Notes under the pieces: model-generated
Seen by the model: only the letters and a program-made list of their open reading frames with translations
Told to the model about the DNA's origin: nothing
The model's database searches: none
Translations under genes and position numbers: made by a program
Origin: Prorocentrum cordatum
Lineage: Eukaryota > Sar > Dinophyceae > Prorocentrales > Prorocentraceae
DNA length: 64,000 nt
Reading direction: 5' to 3'
NCBI GenBank assembly: GCA_963575745.1
Contig: CAUYUJ010014760.1
Location: forward strand, 838,201 to 902,200
Shown here: piece by piece, positions 44,201-53,923 of the stretch
How the letters are laid out: every line of letters starts with the position of its first letter
How positions within the stretch are numbered: position 1 is the stretch's first letter

Positions 44201-45246
44201 CACCACCCCCATCATCATCATTATCATCATCAGCATCATCATCATCGTCGTCATCGTCATCATCATCATCATCATCCTCATCATCACCACCACCATCATC
44301 ATCATCATCATCATCATCATTGTCAACATCGCCACACTATGTTCAAACTGCTTCTCATCGTTGCCTTGCACCCTCACCCATGATCATTCATCCACCTCTC
44401 ATCTTCCTCCTCATCTATCTTTCTTATCCCTCGTCTACCCTCTCGCAGGCCTCATTCTCCGAACACTTGAGGCTGTGAGAGAAGAAGTTGAGCTTCTGCT
44501 TGATGATGGGCTTCTCCTCATCGCTCAGGTTCGCGATGGCCTTGTGCGCTGCAATCTTGAAGTCCTCCTGCGGGTTCGTGGGGCGGGGTGGGTGGCGGCG
44601 CGGGTTGGGGAGGGAGTCGGGGCTCCTGGCAGAAATAGCCACCGCGTGGGTCGAGCTTGAACAGTTGCTCCAATGAGTCGAAGCACGACTCCATGTACGG
44701 CTGGCGAGGCGGGCCAACGGGGCGGGGGCAGCAATGAATCATCGGAGGTTGGGGGAACATGCGAACCCACTAGAACAATATCAACGATGGGGACAGCTGG
44801 ACAGAAGACAGGACAACCGTGCCAGAACACCATCGGAGTAGTATGGTGAAGGGGAGGGGAACGCGGAGGAGAAGGAAGGAGGAGGAGGAAGATGGGGAGG
44901 AGGACGACGACGAGGAGGACGAGGGGCAGGACGAGGAGGAGGACAAGGAGGATGAGGAGGAGGAAGAGGAGGATGAAGAGGAGGAGGAAGAGGAGGAGGA
45001 GGAGGAGGGGGAACATAGAAGGAAGATATATGCAACGTGGTAGCTCAAAAATGAGGTTCCTGATCATAACCACTCCTGAGCTTCATGTCGTTGCTCATGT
45101 AGGGCCCCTTATCGAGAACGAAGCTCAGGCTGGGCACAATACAGGGGGCCAACGCAGCTGGGGTATCGCCATCGTCGGCTGCCCAGCACTTGACCCGCCC
45201 CATCTAGATCTCTCCCGTGCACTTTGGGCCAGCAAGTCGGCTCCGA
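36818..45246 (-). CDS. Gene A copy 1: large multi-exon family gene with methyltransferase-like module
   Basis: Coding blocks in order: about 45200-45060 (weak); to 44626 (SLEQLFKLDPRGGYFCQ); 44567 to about 44455 (EDFKIAAHKAIANLSDEEKP); about 44100-44025 (ERIAYGFRVMCSHVRLRYDA); about 43745-43680; about 43560-43445; about 43300-43065 (NDNIRAFELIHRHAEQ); 42376-41816; 41635-41501; about 41076-40990; about 40714-40568 (MQVLGWMIEGADAWAPPRQD); 40179-39601 (methyltransferase-like). Further blocks down to a stop at 36818 (VVKLFTDFARDIEHLAEERI; SASDIAQMTASGSGAP; an AVLPSAGEP repeat; a Ser/Pro-rich end) may be the same gene or another. A 58-bp intron (44625-44568) has a GA donor, AG acceptor and CAGGAG at both junctions; other donors are GA (after 41816) and GC (after 41501). 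I recall this order from a dinoflagellate repeat family. Its start is not resolved. Confidence 0.55.
37655..37905. repeat. Four imperfect 57-69-bp tandem units, possibly coding
   Basis: Each unit contains ACTGGCTCACCA and TTGGAAGAACGGCA. On the minus strand the open frame reads four copies of an AVLPSAGEPVGGDGATDL-like peptide. The same array is at 56421-56671. Confidence 0.7.
38516..38567. repeat. 52-bp perfect palindrome without spacer
   Basis: It is centred on TGATCA; each 26-bp arm contains GAGAGGCACGTTCAGCGCAT. All 26 pairs match. Copy 2 at 57282-57333 is also perfect. Confidence 0.95.
39601..40179 (-). CDS. Gene A exon: Rossmann-type methyltransferase-like domain, probably inactive
   Basis: The exon reads PLPALDMVELFADSWNMCRA, then FRQHGYRADGLDKSRG and DDISTHEG. 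This is the ELFA...A-x-R-x-x-G-x-x-x-x-G-x-D pattern of C5 cytosine methyltransferase motif I and II as seen in a dinoflagellate-specific family. Later come LKQGGILWIALPREWPRA and RGAWVILVGPCTSEFFEF. In active C5 methyltransferases the first of these segments carries a Pro-Cys catalytic pair; here the aligned place reads Pro-Arg, so catalysis is unlikely. The end, after SAARPRL, runs into an intron with GGA repeats. Copy 2 is nearly identical (about 58945-58367). Confidence 0.6.
41265..41415. repeat. (CTC)n tract in a gene A intron
   Basis: It is preceded by (CT)n stretches (about 41100-41255). Both are shorter in copy 2 (about 59870-60118). Confidence 0.9.
41501..41635 (-). CDS. Gene A exon, 45 codons, intact in copy 1
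   Basis: It reads AHVQTDVPECDTQEMLEQLD, then TVETEIVALKWDMAFDDANV and PVVGK. The acceptor is CCAG|GCG and the donor AAG|GCG (GC type). Length is 135 bp, a multiple of three. The same exon in copy 2 (60342-60207) is 136 bp. Confidence 0.65.
41816..42376 (-). CDS. Gene A exon: N-terminal conserved part plus Lys/Ala/Pro-rich linker
   Basis: The exon opens YDGLISERGFLIAVHDDLHE and VETEILNQMLSENGTIE, a segment I recall from the same dinoflagellate family, followed by a basic linker of GKPKGKAKGK and PAKKPAAKAAKKPAA type, an acidic stretch, then FVVRAGHGGADQMLCLFLQT and KAQIVQVSADQAGTDQTVE. The donor is GAG|GACTTG (GA type). The linker would suit nuclear localisation; this is inference from composition only. 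An upstream block (about 42575-42400; SVYELASSPGFANSCQR) may join here in another frame. Confidence 0.65.
42570..42605. repeat. Short (CAT)n tract
   Basis: The corresponding tract in copy 2 (about 61281-61338) is longer. Confidence 0.85.
44205..44325. repeat. (CAT)n array in a gene A intron
   Basis: About 120 bp are CAT repeats with CAC and CGT interruptions; it differs in length from copy 2. Confidence 0.9.
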
Positions 45247-45509
45247 TGCGAAGGCGGGTGACAGGGCAGGACGATGGCAAGGCTTGGCTGGGAACAGCAG
45301 GAATGAAAGAGAGAGAGAGAGAGACGCACAGACAGACACACAGATAGAGGGGTGAGAGAGGGGTGCAGGATAGAGGATCTGCCGACCCCCGCGAGCTATG
45401 GGATACAAGGCGTGTGGAGAAGCTGATTGATGTCTTCCTCCGTCTTCCGCGGGTTGGCAATGACACATTATGCGTTGCAACGCTACGTTGTGCAATCTAT
45501 GTGGTGCGA

Positions 45510-45765
45510 TCTAAGTACCGCCACCGCCTTCGCCATCACCACCGCCAACCACCGCAAATCGTCAACCACCAATTAACACAACACCTCCACCACCGCCACC
45601 GCACAACACCCCACCCCCGCCACCACAATCAACGCCGCCTGCCATCGCCACCTCCGCCGACTACCGCCGCAACCACCAGCACCCATGACCTGCAACCGCC
45701 ATCGCTATCGCCACCGCGTCGACACCGATACCAGCACCATGCCCGCCTTCGCCATCGCTAGATCG
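45510..45765. repeat. Degenerate CCACCGCCA-rich stretch
   Basis: CACCGC and CCGCCA words recur irregularly. No gene is supported. Confidence 0.6.
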
Positions 45766-45779
45766 TATGTAGTATGCAG

Positions 45780-46279
45780 TGTAAAAGTATAGTTTATTAT
45801 ATATGGTTGTATATAATATATAAGTACAATATACCGTATATAATGTGTGGTAGTCATATAGAATACATCATAACATACATATTATACAATATATTATGAA
45901 TATCATACAATATAGAACACCGTATATACTATGTAACATATAACACAGTATGCAACACATGTTTACAGTACATATATACAATATAACATATATATATATA
46001 TATGTATACAACATACATGTTATAGTATATATTAGCATACCAATACCAGTTTTCTGTCATTTCTTGTGTTTCTGTCATTTTTTCTGTCATTATGTTTTTT
46101 TTCTGTCATTTTGCTTCTTGATGTTGTTGAAGTCATATTTTATGTCTTTTGGCGTATTTTATGTCTTTTGGCGTATTTTATGTCTTCAGTGGTTATGATT
46201 TATACCTCGGGCGTATTTAATGCCCGCAGTCGAAAAATATTCCCTAGAATATTTTTACGCCGAAAGGAAGCACAGGGCC
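45780..46279 (-). repeat. AT-rich dispersed element family K, copy 2 (inverted)
   Basis: TA-rich microsatellite is followed by repeated TTTCTGTCATT and GGCGTATTTTATGTCTTTT words, ending ATTTTTACGCCGAAAGGAAG, then CACAGGGCC. This is the mirror of 26721-27260. Confidence 0.65.
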
Positions 46280-46423
46280 AACCATCCCTTGGTTGGGTTC
46301 TCGTTTTGAATACATAGCGCAGTGTGGGCCCACCTCCTTCTTCGCATCCCGCCCCCCTTCTCCCTCCTCCCCGCCTCACCGTCATCCCCTCCCCTTGTCC
46401 CCATCCCCCCTCGAAGAGGCCTC

Positions 46424-46909
46424 GCGGCTCCGTGGGGGTGCTGCGCACCGCGCACCTGTCGCCACTCTCGTGGGCCCCTGGGGAGGTCCAGCGGAGTGCA
46501 GGCCCACGTGGACCTGCCGAGACCTCGCGGCTCCCTGCGGGGCAGCGGACCGCGCAACTGTCGCGCCAGCGGAGTGGAGGTCCACGCGGATCTGCCGAGA
46601 CCTCGCGGCTCCCTGGGGAGCAGCGGACCGCGCAACCGTCGCCACTTTCGTGGGCACCTGGGAGGTCCAGCGGAGTGCAGGTCCACGCGGACCCAGCCGA
46701 GACCTCGCAGCTCCCAGGGGCGCTGCGAACCGCGCAACTGTCACCACTTTCGTGGGCTCCTGGGGGGTCCAGCGGCGTTGCGGTCCACGCGGGCCCAGCC
46801 GAGACCTCGCGGGCCCTGGGGGACTGCGAACGGTGCAACTGGCCTGCATGTCGTGGGCTCCTGGGAGGTCCAGCGGAGTGGAGGTCCACGCGGACCCAGC
46901 CTGGACCTT
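46424..46909. repeat. About 102-bp tandem repeat, five units
   Basis: Units start at 46424, 46528, 46605, 46707 and 46809 with lengths 104, 77, 102, 102 and 101 bp. Shared words are GTCCAGCGGAGTG, GTCCACGCGGA and CCGAGACCTCGCGGCTCC. Because 102 is a multiple of three, long frames stay open on both strands; I do not call a protein. Confidence 0.9.
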
Positions 46910-47479
46910 GTGGCTCCTTGGGGGGCTGCGAAGTGCGCGTCTTTCATCACGTTCGTTTGGGTTGAGCGGTCCTTCATATAGCTGCCCCGTGTAAGTAAGG
47001 GCAATGGATAATTTCACGACGCCAGCATGTCTGGGATGGGGGGCTCACGCGTCTGTGAGACCTCCGCGGCGGCGCCCCTTGGCGGCGCAAACAGAGGGGT
47101 AGGGGGGGGGGAAGGCTTCTTGGAAGGAGGCTGCTTCTCCGAAGGCGCCGGCCCTAGATCTGTAGATGAGACCCGCGCCTCCTCAGAGGCAGGGCTGCCT
47201 CTAATAAGCCCTCCCCCCTCCCCTCGAGGAGTCGAGGCCCTCGAGGAGTCGAGGCCCTCGGGGCCAGCACCAGCACCAGCAGGCCCCTGGTACCACCCCG
47301 CCGAAGAAGCCTCTCGAAGCCCCCTCTAAGAAGCCCGCCCCTCTGCGCGTGGCTGAGCCCCCCCTCCAGGAGGGCGGTCCTCGCCGCCGGGGGGCCCCGG
47401 CGGGCGCCGCCGGGCAGAACGGCGCGCGCGGTGGAAAAGGCAGAGCTCCTGCGCGAGGGGAGGGGGGCACGTCCACGTC

Positions 47480-47600
47480 TCCGTCCTCCTCCTCCTCCCC
47501 CTCCTCCTCCTCCTCCTCCTTCTCCTCCTCCTCCTCCTCCTCCTCCTCCTCCACCGCCTCCTCTTTCTCCTCCTCCTCCTCCTCCTCCTCTTCCATCCTC
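47480..47600. repeat. (CTC)n polypyrimidine tract
   Basis: About 120 bp of CTC with short interruptions, followed by a GGA-rich stretch to about 47760. Confidence 0.9.
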
Positions 47601-47894
47601 CTCCTCCTCCGTCATCCTCCTCCTCGGGAGCACTGCAGAGGGAGATAAGGAACAGGAGGGGAAGGATGAGGGGAATGGAGAAGGATAAGAGAGGATAGCG
47701 AGGAAGGAAGAGGAGGACGAGGAGGAAGAGGAAGAGGGAGAAGGATTGGGAGACGATGAGCGCAGCGAGCAGGAATGAGGGAGAAGTGTGCGAGGGGAGA
47801 GGAGGCAGGAAGCGAGAGAGGCGGAGGGAGGACGGGGCAGAAAGGACGGGGCGTGCAACAATTGCACAAGAGAGCCGAGCACACGGTGAGGCCC

Positions 47895-48080
47895 TAGCTG
47901 GATCAAATCGCAAATCGGATCGGATCGGAAACGGATCGGATCGCCAGCGAATCGCCCCAAATCGAACCGAATCGAAATCGGATCGCCGCACCCAGCTCCA
48001 GCTGGCCCCGGCCCGTGCTGCTGAATCGAGCCCAACCGAATCAAATCGGAGTCGCGAGACCAGCCCGCGAATCGAACCAT
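47895..48080. repeat. Degenerate ATCGGATCG-rich stretch
   Basis: AATCGGATCGGATCG and CGAATCGAACC words recur. Similar GATCGG-rich stretches occur near 23200 and 52420. Confidence 0.6.
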
Positions 48081-48333
48081 GTCGAATCGGATCGTAGGCG
48101 ACCCTGAAAGTGGCCCTGGCAGTGTCGAGTGCTCGGGTCCTCCCAGGAGATCTCGCGACTGTCGTCGCCGTCGGCGCCCTGGAAGAACTCCAGCACGGCC
48201 TGCCGGGAGGCAGCCTCCTGGTGGATCTCCGGGGGGAGGCCGAAGAGGGTCGCGACATCTGGGCGCCGGCGGCAGGTCCCGATGAGCTCCCTCAGGCGGA
48301 TGCTGCCTGGGACCAGTGTAGGGGGCCACGTGC

Positions 48334-48457
48334 GAACCCTACCCCTACCCCCCACGATTTCTGAGGGGGAGGGTGAGGTTCACTTCGCTCGGGAGTTCCC
48401 GAGCGAAGTGAACCCTACCCTCTCCCTCAGAAATCGTGGGGGGTAGGGGTAGGGTTC
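48334..48457. repeat. Hairpin with 61-bp arms and a 2-bp spacer
   Basis: The arms 48334-48394 and 48397-48457 are inverse with only about two mismatches; each contains CCTACCCCTACCCCCCACGA and CACTTCGCTCGGGA (or the inverse). No ORF. Confidence 0.95.
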
Positions 48458-48594
48458 CCATACAAGCCCCTACCAGTGTGCACGAGGCGGAGCGGTTGTA
48501 TTGGTAAGGCTTCGGGCTACGCACAAGCAGCCCCTCCAGATAGTCCTGGCGGGCCTCAGAAGACCCCCCGAGCTACTGCAGCTCCCCCTGTTGA

Positions 48595-48810
48595 GCAGGG
48601 ACCAACCGTCCCGGCAGACCTGTAGGCCTACCACGAAGTGTTCTTAGAACCCCAGAATTCCCGAACACACCAAAACAATGTTCTTAGAGTCAAACCAAGA
48701 CGGTCTCAGCCAGAAATGTTCAAACAAAAACCATTCGCGCAGACCACAGAAGGTTCTCAGATCATGTTTTGGTGGGCCTATAGAGGCCGGCCAGGACGCC
48801 TCGCCACTGC
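48595..48810 (-). mobile_element. MITE-like element, family F1, copy 3 (inverted)
   Basis: It is the reverse complement of the copies at 20 and 6389, shortened by small deletions. It is bounded by TTGA on both sides. Confidence 0.7.
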
Positions 48811-48841
48811 TTGACCCTGGTCTCAGCAGGCCTTATAGCCC

Positions 48842-48990
48842 AGGGCGGTCTCCACTAAAGGGGCCAAGGGACACACAGATAAATCCCCCATCTCTTCCCA
48901 TGTTTCCGCGGTTTCGTCTTCCCCCCCACATCCCATATTTTTCCATCTGTTCCTGGGGATCGACGATGGATTGTGTGTTTTCCCAGACCT
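48842..48990 (-). repeat. Dispersed repeat family D, inverted copy
   Basis: CTGGGGATCGACGATGGATT and GGGGCCAAGGGACACACAGA are the inverse of family D landmarks. Confidence 0.6.
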
Positions 48991-49105
48991 CCGACGTAGT
49001 GTTTTTTTCCATACGGGGTCCCCGGAAGTCTCGACCCATTCCCCAGGACCGGTTTCTCATCCTGAATCGTTCTTCGACGGTCCCGGGGCCCGGCGAGGGC
49101 CCCTA
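48991..49105 (-). repeat. Dispersed element family E, inverted copy (partial)
   Basis: GAAGTCTCGACCCATTCCCC and CGACGGTCCCGGGGCCCGGC, then GAGGGCCC, are the inverse of the family E core. Confidence 0.55.
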
Positions 49106-49659
49106 AAGGCAGAACATTGCGAAAAGCGTCCGTCTTGATTTCTGGGTATTTCCGGGATCTCTGGGTATTGGCAGAACCTTGGATCTCTGGGCATTTCTCC
49201 ATGTGGTCCTATGGGGATCGACGATGGACCGTGTGTGCTTTTTTCCTCCCCCTGAGCCACACCCCTGGGATCCGCCGGGGTGCCGCCGCCGCCCCGCCGC
49301 TTTGCCTGCGCGGGGAGGCCCCGTGCAGACCGGCATACCCATCGGTCGGAAGAAGTAGGTAGAAACACGAAGCAGGAAGGCGTTGGAAGTAGATTGGGTT
49401 TCCGCCCTCCTCCTGGAGAGGAGGGAAGAGGGAAAACCACTCGACTCTTGAAGTAGGAGGGCGCTGAAAGTAGATTGGAATCTGGGAATCCAAAAATACC
49501 TACTTTCAACGACTGATGGGTAACCATGGCACTGCCCAGGGGCGCCCGTGGTGACGCCAGCGGACCACCCTCACGTCGGGCCTGTAAAGTCGAACCGCGC
49601 TGTTCGGCACCTAGCCCACGAGCATTCGGCACCCAGGATCCATCCTTGTGGAGCTCGCA

Positions 49660-49850
49660 TGTTTACTCTCGTATTCAATTACAGGCTCACGTGGAGCTTC
49701 TCTCATGGGTCCCACTGAAGCTTACATGGGCCTTGTTACGCGGGGCTTGCTACACTACATCCCTGATACTACATGGGGCTCCTTTATTGCATGGGGCTTA
49801 CGCTACATGGAGGCTGATTACTACATGGGACTTACGCTACAGGGGGATCT
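49660..49850. repeat. Degenerate tandem of CTACATGGGGCTT words
   Basis: TACATGGGGCTT, GCTACATGG and TTACTACATGG recur about every 22-26 bp. Confidence 0.5.
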
Positions 49851-49861
49851 TGTACGACAAA

Positions 49862-49976
49862 TGAGACATACCCCAAAATGTTCAAAAAGAGTGAGGAAAT
49901 GCTCGAGGGATCGTCCCCTGACCATGTTCTAAGTATTTGTAAATATTCATCCTGTAGAGGGGCAGGCCCGACTTAA
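49862..49976. mobile_element. Family A element, right part only
   Basis: ATGAGACATACCCCAAAATG matches the interior of copy 7, and the end CCTGTAGAGGGGCAGGCCCG, then ACTTAA, is the family A right terminus. No left terminus is seen. Confidence 0.6.
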
Positions 49977-50002
49977 TTAATAGTGACAACCCTGGGGGGC
50001 GG

Positions 50003-50170
50003 GGGCTGCTGTGAAAGGGGCCCACAAACACACGGACAACTACACACAACTCCAAGGATTCCCTACATGTGTCCCTATGTTCTGGGTTTCCGCATTCCCC
50101 CCACTGCCCATGTTTCCCCACATTTTCTCTAGGATCGACGATTGATTGTGTCTGTGGGTTCATTCCCCTG
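50003..50170 (-). repeat. Dispersed repeat family D, inverted copy
   Basis: GAAAGGGGCCCACAAACACA and CTCTAGGATCGACGATTGAT are inverse family D landmarks. Confidence 0.6.
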
Positions 50171-50306
50171 CTGGTGTTGTTTGATTGACCCAAAAGGGGG
50201 TCCAGCTGAAAGGGGGTGGCACAGCAGGTTTGGGGCAGTCCACAAAATTGTACTGCATTGTACTGTAACGAATGCACTGCACGCGAAAGCCCAGCAATGC
50301 ATTTGC

Positions 50307-50442
50307 GCACCGGAATGTATCGCACGCCCCAGGCCTACTGCGGCCCCACAGACCTATTGCACCAGATCTACTGCGCACCGGAATGTATCGCACGCCCCAG
50401 GCCTACTGCGGCCCCACAGACCTATTGCACCAGATCTACTGC
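50307..50442 (+). repeat. Exact 68-bp tandem duplication
   Basis: Units 50307-50374 and 50375-50442 both begin GCACCGGAATGTATCGCACG and are identical, so the duplication is recent. Confidence 0.95.
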
Positions 50443-50519
50443 ACCAACCCCTCGTCGCTGGACTCCCTTTTGCGTCAACCAGACGTCGGCGTGCAGCCCC
50501 AAGCCTCACCAGGTCACCC

Positions 50520-50940
50520 AGGCCCAGGACGCCATGATCTTTGCTCAGAACGTCGACCCCAGCAAAGGTCTGGACCCATTCCCTGGGACCAGCATTTCGT
50601 CCTGAGTCGCTTTGGCTGACGGCCCCGAGGGCTGGTGAGGGCCCCAGAGGCCGAAACAAATGTGGAAAAACCTCCCGTCGTGATTCTTTCATAACTCCAG
50701 CGGGTCTGGGCATATCGACCAGAGGGAGGGGCCCCCTGCCTCCTCCCGCTGCAAACCACAACAGATTACGACGGGTGCTCTCTCGCCACTTCCGGCCTCC
50801 CGGAGACCCTTGCCGGGCCCCGGGACCGTCAGAACACGACTCAGAGGATGAGCGTTTGGTCCCCAGGGACGGGATCCAGACATCTGGAGGTCGCGCTGCG
50901 AGAAAATCACAACGTCGGAGCTCTGAGGAGACGTCGGGAG
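50520..50940. repeat. Two diverged family E copies, head to head
   Basis: The part at about 50520-50700 is inverted (ACCCATTCCCTGGGACCAGC, GAGGGCCCCAGAGGCCGAAA). The part at about 50762-50940 is forward (CTTGCCGGGCCCCGGGACCG, then a diverged GGAGGTCGCG end). Confidence 0.5.
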
Positions 50941-51655
50941 GCAGAGCGGAGAGGAGCCCAATCGATCCGCATCGCCGGCATCTGCAACTGGCGTGAGGCG
51001 GCCCAGACGCTGCGGAGTTCCCAGATCGCTTCGCGTGCCACCTCCGAAGAAATTCGCAGGTGAAATCGAAGTGCTTCGAAGGTCCCTCCGAATGGCTCCC
51101 AAGGTACGTGCCCGCGGGCCGCTTCGAATGTCAATCCCCCCTACCCCTCCACCTCCCCTCTCGCATATTGTTTGTGGTGTGGGCCCCTGTGGCTCTCGAC
51201 CCCTTCCCCAGGGCCAGTTGTTCATATCCTGGGTATAACTGTTTCACTGCCCCAGGGCTGGTAAACGGCGCACAGAGGCAGAGAACGCAGAACACTGGCC
51301 GCCGCGATTCTGGCGTGCGATGCCCAGATCTGAGCACAGGAATGGAGATCTGAATACACATACGTGATCGGCGCTGAACGCGCCGCCAGGGTTGCGCGGG
51401 CCTCCGAAAAAAAGAAAAAAACATGCTTATGTCGTTCTTTGTACTCAAAATGATCGCAGAGACGTCAGACTCGGGTTCGGGGGACGCGGGAGGGCCAACG
51501 GGGCCGCCAGGAAACGGCGAGGCCCAGTCTGGAAGTTGATGCGAAACCCCGCTGCAGGCATCCCACGAAAGCTGGACCAGGTCCGTCAGAAAACCGCTGG
51601 CGAACCAGAGATTTCTGGCGAAATCGAGCCTCCTCGCGCAAGGCTCGGGGTTTGC

Positions 51656-51803
51656 AGCAGGTGCCCCTAGCGCAAGGTACCTCCAGCTCTCCGTTCCCCT
51701 TAGGGGTCCCTCGGTCTCTCTGGGCCTCGTGAAAAGTTCTCTGGACGCCGTTCAGGCATCCTTGAAAATCCCGGCGGCACCTTGGGCCAGGGGCACTGCT
51801 GGC
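51656..51803. mobile_element. 148-bp TIR element, family G, copy 2
   Basis: The left end GCAGGTGCCCCTAGCGCAAG and the right end CTTGGGCCAGGGGCACTGCT are inverse, and the interior matches 14717-14866 (CTCTGGGCCTCGTG, GGCATCC and CTTGAAAATCC against diverged counterparts). Confidence 0.65.
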
Positions 51804-52644
51804 AACACCCGAAAAGTTTACTCGGCCCTGGCTGCCGCGGCCGTTGGCGTCGCAGGACTGAAACACCGCCCGCAGCGCTTGGAGGTCGTCGGCGTCGGCC
51901 GCTCCTCCGTCAGCATGGCCACTCGCCTCTCGGCCGCGCAGAGGTGCTGCGGTGGTCTGGCAAGGCTCTGCTTCGAGTTGCGCGCGGACGGGCCCGGACA
52001 GCCCTCCCCCAGGAAGTCCCCGCTGGCCTGAAAGGGCGCCCCCAAGTAGTCCTGGTTGGTCTCAACAGGACCCTCGGGCGGCCTCAACACCCTGGCGCCG
52101 CCGGGGTGTTGAGGCCACCCCGGGATTTTCTAAAAACCCGCTGAGGCCAGCCGGGACGAACTACACCGTGGGCCTGTTGAGGCCAGCCCGGAACCCCTGG
52201 GGGTGCTGTCTATGCGCAACCCGAAACGTGACCCATGTGGTCAGGGCCCCCTGAACCAGGACATCGCGAACCAGAACTGGGAACTCAAGAGAATCGAAGA
52301 ATGGAGAACGCTTCGACCCACGGCTGCCATTTCGAGGGGCGCGCCAGCGTCCTCGTTTGTCTGATCCCTCGTTTAAGAGGCTCAGGCGGGGAGGGCAGGG
52401 TCGGTCGGCACCAGATCAAAATATCGGATCGGATCAGAGCGCGCATCGGATCGGGCCGCCATGGCGACGCTCGTGGAAGGGCGCGGGGGGCACCCGTGCT
52501 GCCCAGCAAGAGCACGGGCGGGGTGGGCGGGCGGGGGACGCGGGGCAGCGCTGAGGACGCCTCGCACGGCGCATGGGCCGCTGCCACGCCCGCCTCTCCA
52601 AACTGCGTCTGGGGGCGCCGCAACACCCCCCGCGCGCTCTCCCT

Positions 52645-53270
52645 CTACAGGGAAACGGAAAATCGCTGGGCGCACTGGTCCGCAACGAGTGCGGCGTTTT
52701 CCCCCGTGGCATCAGCCACCAGCTTGGCTAGGACCCCGAAGGCCCTGCGCGCCTCGCGGCCCCAACCCGCCGCCGCGGGCGTCCACCGCCATGGGGGGAA
52801 AGTGAAGCCCTGTGCCGCGTACGCACTCGCGGTGTCCTGTCGATGCCTTTTGAATTCCTCGTGCGCTTCCGTCGGCGCGCCTGACGAAGCGGCCGACGCG
52901 GCGAAGAGATCGGCGCGCAACCTGGACGTCGCGGCAAAATCCCAAGCGGCCGCCGTGTCGTTGCGTCGCCGTGGCGGGCAGACCTCCGCATGGCGGCGGC
53001 CGTCGTCTCCCACCTGGGACCCACCCTGCTCGCCCCCGGGGCTGGCCTCCCCAGCGGGGCGCTGGGATAACAGCACCGGCCCCCCCAAAACTCCACCCCA
53101 GCGCGGCCAGCGGAGAAGGCGTCGAGAAAGCATGGTTGCGCAGTGCAGGGTTCTTGTGGCAGTCGGTCCCGTCGCCGTGGCAGGCGCGGACTCAGGCGTG
53201 GTCGCGACAGACGTCCATCACCTCGCCACAGGCGGGGCAAAAAAACACTCCTTCTGCAGCGTTGAGACCG
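52645..53270 (-). pseudogene. Decayed LINE ORF2 C-terminal domain
   Basis: At about 53270-53150 one minus-strand frame reads EGVFFCPACGEVMDVCRDHA, a stop, then CHGDGTDCHKNPALRNH. This fits the Cys-rich CPxC...GDH...GDRT-x-RHN motif near the C-terminus of dinoflagellate LINE polyproteins. In another frame (52960-52645) the text AAAWDFAATSRLRADLFAAS, EEFKRHRQDTASAYAAQGFT and GWGREARRAFGVLAKLVADA matches the domain that normally follows, ending in RFSVSL. The in-frame stop and the frame change show that it is inactive. A long plus-strand frame over the same DNA (52235-53344) is a GC-rich shadow. Confidence 0.65.
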
Positions 53271-53823
53271 GCAGCCGCTGCTGCAGACCGCACCGCAGCC
53301 GCCAGGCTTCCCCCGTCACGATAGACCAGGATGAGCCAGGGTAGAGCAACCGCGCCGTTGGAGCAGCCAGAGTGGAGCTACCAACAGGGGTCGGTGCTCT
53401 TCGCTCGGGAAGCAACGTAAGCGGCAACGGCGGCGTGCTTTGCCGCGGAGCGCAGGCCGGGCACAGCAGAAGAGCAGGCACTTTGCTGGCGCAGGGGCGC
53501 ATGCACCAGGAAACTGGAAACACACGCGGCCGGATTCACATGTGAAGCATCTGGAGGCCACCGACTACATGCACGTGCGGCGGATGGCCGTGCCCAGCCA
53601 CAGAGGGGCCGAGCGCCGGAAAAACGTGTGGCCAAATGCGTATCCAACTCTCGCCCAGGTCGCGTCGTCTTTCAAGCCGTGCGCGTTACTCATTCAAAAT
53701 TCGTGCAGATGGTAAAAGGGGTCGTCTGACTTGCGTGAAAGTGCCACGCTTGCTCCCATTCCGAGCGGCTGGCGCATTGTGTTGCGGCGTGGGCTGCCAA
53801 TGGTCCCGGCTTCTCCCCGCGGA

Positions 53824-53923
53824 NNNNNNNNNNNNNNNNNNNNNNNNNNNNNNNNNNNNNNNNNNNNNNNNNNNNNNNNNNNNNNNNNNNNNNNNNNNNN
53901 NNNNNNNNNNNNNNNNNNNNNNN
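53824..53923. other. Assembly gap (100 N)
   Basis: There are exactly 100 N, the usual placeholder for a gap of unknown size. The sequence to its right is the start of the duplicated block. Confidence 1.

Larger units (their letters stand above)
35169..45246 (+). repeat. 10-kb direct duplication, copy 1
   Basis: This 10,078-bp block recurs at 53924-64000 (10,077 bp) in the same orientation. Non-repetitive parts differ by only scattered single bases; the main differences are microsatellite lengths, a 27-bp indel near 37150 and a 1-bp indel near 41504. Copy 2 starts at the first base after an N gap and runs past the window end, so neither true boundary is seen. Confidence 0.95.

Noticed and set aside
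52235-53344. 369-codon plus-strand ORF
   Set aside because: It is GC-rich text lying opposite the recognisable LINE C-terminal domain on the minus strand.
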